Below, piece after piece: positions 41,902-43,288 of a stretch of DNA of 43,288 bases. The translations under genes and the position numbers were made by a program. Position 1 is the stretch's first letter. Every line of letters starts with the position of its first letter. Where the stretch lies: contig JALFCF010000002.1 of NCBI GenBank assembly GCA_022771205.1, positions 1 to 43,288 on the forward strand, in the 5' to 3' direction. The notes beneath the pieces are model-generated. The model worked only from the letters and a program-made list of their open reading frames with translations. It ran no database searches and had not been told where the DNA came from. The stretch comes from Mycoplasmatota bacterium. GTDB taxonomy: Bacteria; Bacillota_I; Bacilli_A; RF39; UBA660.

Positions 41902-43272
41902 ATGAAATATAAAAAAATTCACAAAAGAAGATTAACAAAATTTGGAAAAATATTTTTAAGTTTGATTATAGTCTTGATGATTGGAATTTTTAGCTTATGC
42001 TTTAGTAACTCTAAAAATAATTTATATGAAAAGCAAGAAACAGATAATTACTCGATTGAAATTAATTATCCTAAGGTAAAAAATGAAAATTTATTAGCTT
42101 ATTCAACTGAATATATAAAAAACAAAGAAGAAGAATTTAAAAATGATATAAGTGATTTAGAAAATATGAATTCAATGAAATATGATTTTAAAACTGATTA
42201 TGAAATAAGTGAAAACGAAGATATTTTAGGAGTTCATTTAACAGTTTATGAATATACAGGAGGAAATCATTATATGAGAAGTGATAAATCTTATTATTAC
42301 AATAAAAATGATGATAAGATAGTGTCAATTACAGATTTTTTAGCAAACGATAAATCTCTAGAAAGATTATCAACTCTTTCTTACTATTATGTTATGAAAT
42401 ATAGTAATGATAATAATTTAGAATTTGATGAAGATATGGTCAAAAGTGGGTTAGAAAGTAATTCAAATAACTTTGAGCATTTCAATTTTATAGATGATGG
42501 ATTAGAAATAATATTTCCACCATATCAAGTTGCGTATTATTCAGCAGGTGAAGTCAGAATATTAATTCCATATAGTGAATTAAATGGAATAATAAAGAAT
42601 GAATATTTAAAATATAGTAAAACAGAAAATATCTCAAATACTCGAAATAGAGATTTAAAAGAATTTAGCAATAAAAAGTTAATCGCATTTACATTTGATG
42701 ATGGTCCAAGCTACATTGGTACAAATAAATTGCTGGAAAATTTAGATAAGTATAATGCTCGTGTAACATTTTTTGTTTTAGGGGATCGTGTAAATGATTA
42801 TAAGGATACATTAAAAAGAGCTCATGATATGGGTAATTTGATTGGTAGTCATACTTATAGTCATTCAAATCTTTTAAAGCTAGATGATTATGCAGTTATA
42901 AATGAAATAAAGAAGACTAATGATGCGATAAGAAATGTAGTTAATAGTGAAACACTTTATTTAAGACCACCTTATGGAAATATCAACTCAAATATAAAGA
43001 CAATATCTAATATGTACACTATTCTATGGGATCTTGATACAGAAGATTGGAAATATAAAGATGCAAATAGAATAGCAAATTATATAGTAGAAAATGCCCA
43101 TGATGGTGCAATAGTATTATTACATGATTTATATGAAACATCTGTAGATGGTGCTTTGCTGGCTATGGAAAAATTACAAAATGAGGGGTATGCTTTTGTA
43201 ACTGTTGAAGAAATGGCTACTTTAAAAAATGTTAAATTAGATAAAGAAAAAAGTTATTTTTCTATCAAATAA
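41902..43272 (+). CDS. pdaC: PdaC-like polysaccharide deacetylase (DUF4163/DUF3298/NodB)
   Basis: The 456-residue protein has one N-terminal membrane anchor (FGKIFLSLIIVLMIGIFSL). A DUF4163/DUF3298-type domain pair follows (about 40-225, TGGNHYMRSDKSYYY and IIFPPYQVAYYSAGE), then a complete NodB deacetylase domain (about 255-450). Catalytic and metal motifs are intact: TFDDGP (266-267 Asp pair), HTYSH (His317, His321), RPPYGN and LLHD near the end. This order matches Bacillus PdaC, which deacetylates peptidoglycan and thereby changes lysozyme sensitivity. The ATG at 41902 is preferred over an upstream TTG. It begins 33 bases after the broken methylase, with an AGAGGTG ribosome site between. 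The window ends 16 bases after its stop. Confidence 0.9.
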   Translation: MKYKKIHKRRLTKFGKIFLSLIIVLMIGIFSLCFSNSKNNLYEKQETDNYSIEINYPKVKNENLLAYSTEYIKNKEEEFKNDISDLENMNSMKYDFKTDYEISENEDILGVHLTVYEYTGGNHYMRSDKSYYYNKNDDKIVSITDFLANDKSLERLSTLSYYYVMKYSNDNNLEFDEDMVKSGLESNSNNFEHFNFIDDGLEIIFPPYQVAYYSAGEVRILIPYSELNGIIKNEYLKYSKTENISNTRNRDLKEFSNKKLIAFTFDDGPSYIGTNKLLENLDKYNARVTFFVLGDRVNDYKDTLKRAHDMGNLIGSHTYSHSNLLKLDDYAVINEIKKTNDAIRNVVNSETLYLRPPYGNINSNIKTISNMYTILWDLDTEDWKYKDANRIANYIVENAHDGAIVLLHDLYETSVDGALLAMEKLQNEGYAFVTVEEMATLKNVKLDKEKSYFSIK

Positions 43273-43288
43273 ATAATACAAATTACAA

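Noticed and set aside
1-43288. tRNA, rRNA, CRISPR arrays, prophage or intact insertion sequences
   Set aside because: None was recognised by eye on either strand. Cloverleaf-type conserved TTCGA boxes with acceptor stems, regular repeat-spacer patterns, integrases and transposases were not seen. A covariance-model scan would be the decisive test for tRNAs.

Overview
Organism. The window is low-GC, gene-dense DNA from a walled Firmicute-type bacterium. The evidence is a division cluster with mraZ, rsmH, ftsL and a PASTA-bearing penicillin-binding protein, the Firmicute primosomal protein DnaI, a threonine T-box leader, comEA-comEC, and the Bacillus-like order truB, rpsO, pnp, ylxY. TGA is used as a stop and TGG as Trp, so the code is the standard one and the source is not a Mycoplasma-type Mollicute. 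A YjcZ-like small protein, a SpoVD-like transpeptidase fragment and an RsgI-like protein hint at an endospore-forming ancestry. My guess is an uncultured gut Bacilli lineage, but the sequence alone does not prove it. Layout. 1-2841: surface and envelope proteins (SpaA-type protein, lipoprotein, a J-domain/LysM membrane protein). 2895-9374: RNA and translation block with a VanY-TruB fusion, a cation exchanger, rpsO, pnp and a degenerate YlxY-type deacetylase. 9450-15781: lipoprotein, smc with shortened coiled coils, an M3-like metallopeptidase convergent with def, and a YjcZ-like gene. 15913-22913: ftsW, a soluble GdpP-type DHH phosphodiesterase, comEA-comEC-dnaI and an M23 peptidase. 22921-25763: threonine T-box, an unknown gene, and thrS without its TGS domain. 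25843-31189: mraZ-rsmH-ftsL-PBP, then an RsgI-like protein and an anchored protein of unknown function where mraY might be expected. 31242-37153: one operon of anchored unknown proteins, guaD, a DUF1292 protein and a 1071-residue coiled-coil/Pro-Asn protein. 37220-38749: MYG1-type protein and a small membrane protein. 38817-43272: a class B PBP gene cut off after its SxN motif, fused to a 5'-truncated DUF5655-like gene, then a small gene, a 3'-truncated Dam-type methylase and a PdaC-like deacetylase. How it works together. Most genes are housekeeping: RNA processing, chromosome segregation, cell-wall synthesis and division, DNA uptake and replication initiation. Transcription units are tightly packed. 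Several intrinsic terminators run directly into, or overlap, the -35 box of the next promoter. No tRNA, rRNA, CRISPR array or intact insertion sequence was seen, and no stretch longer than 300 bases lacks a gene. The most unusual items are the VanY-TruB fusion, the J-domain/LysM protein, the large Pro-Asn coiled-coil protein at the end of its operon, and the double-broken region 39863-41868, which looks like a restriction-modification or defence remnant.
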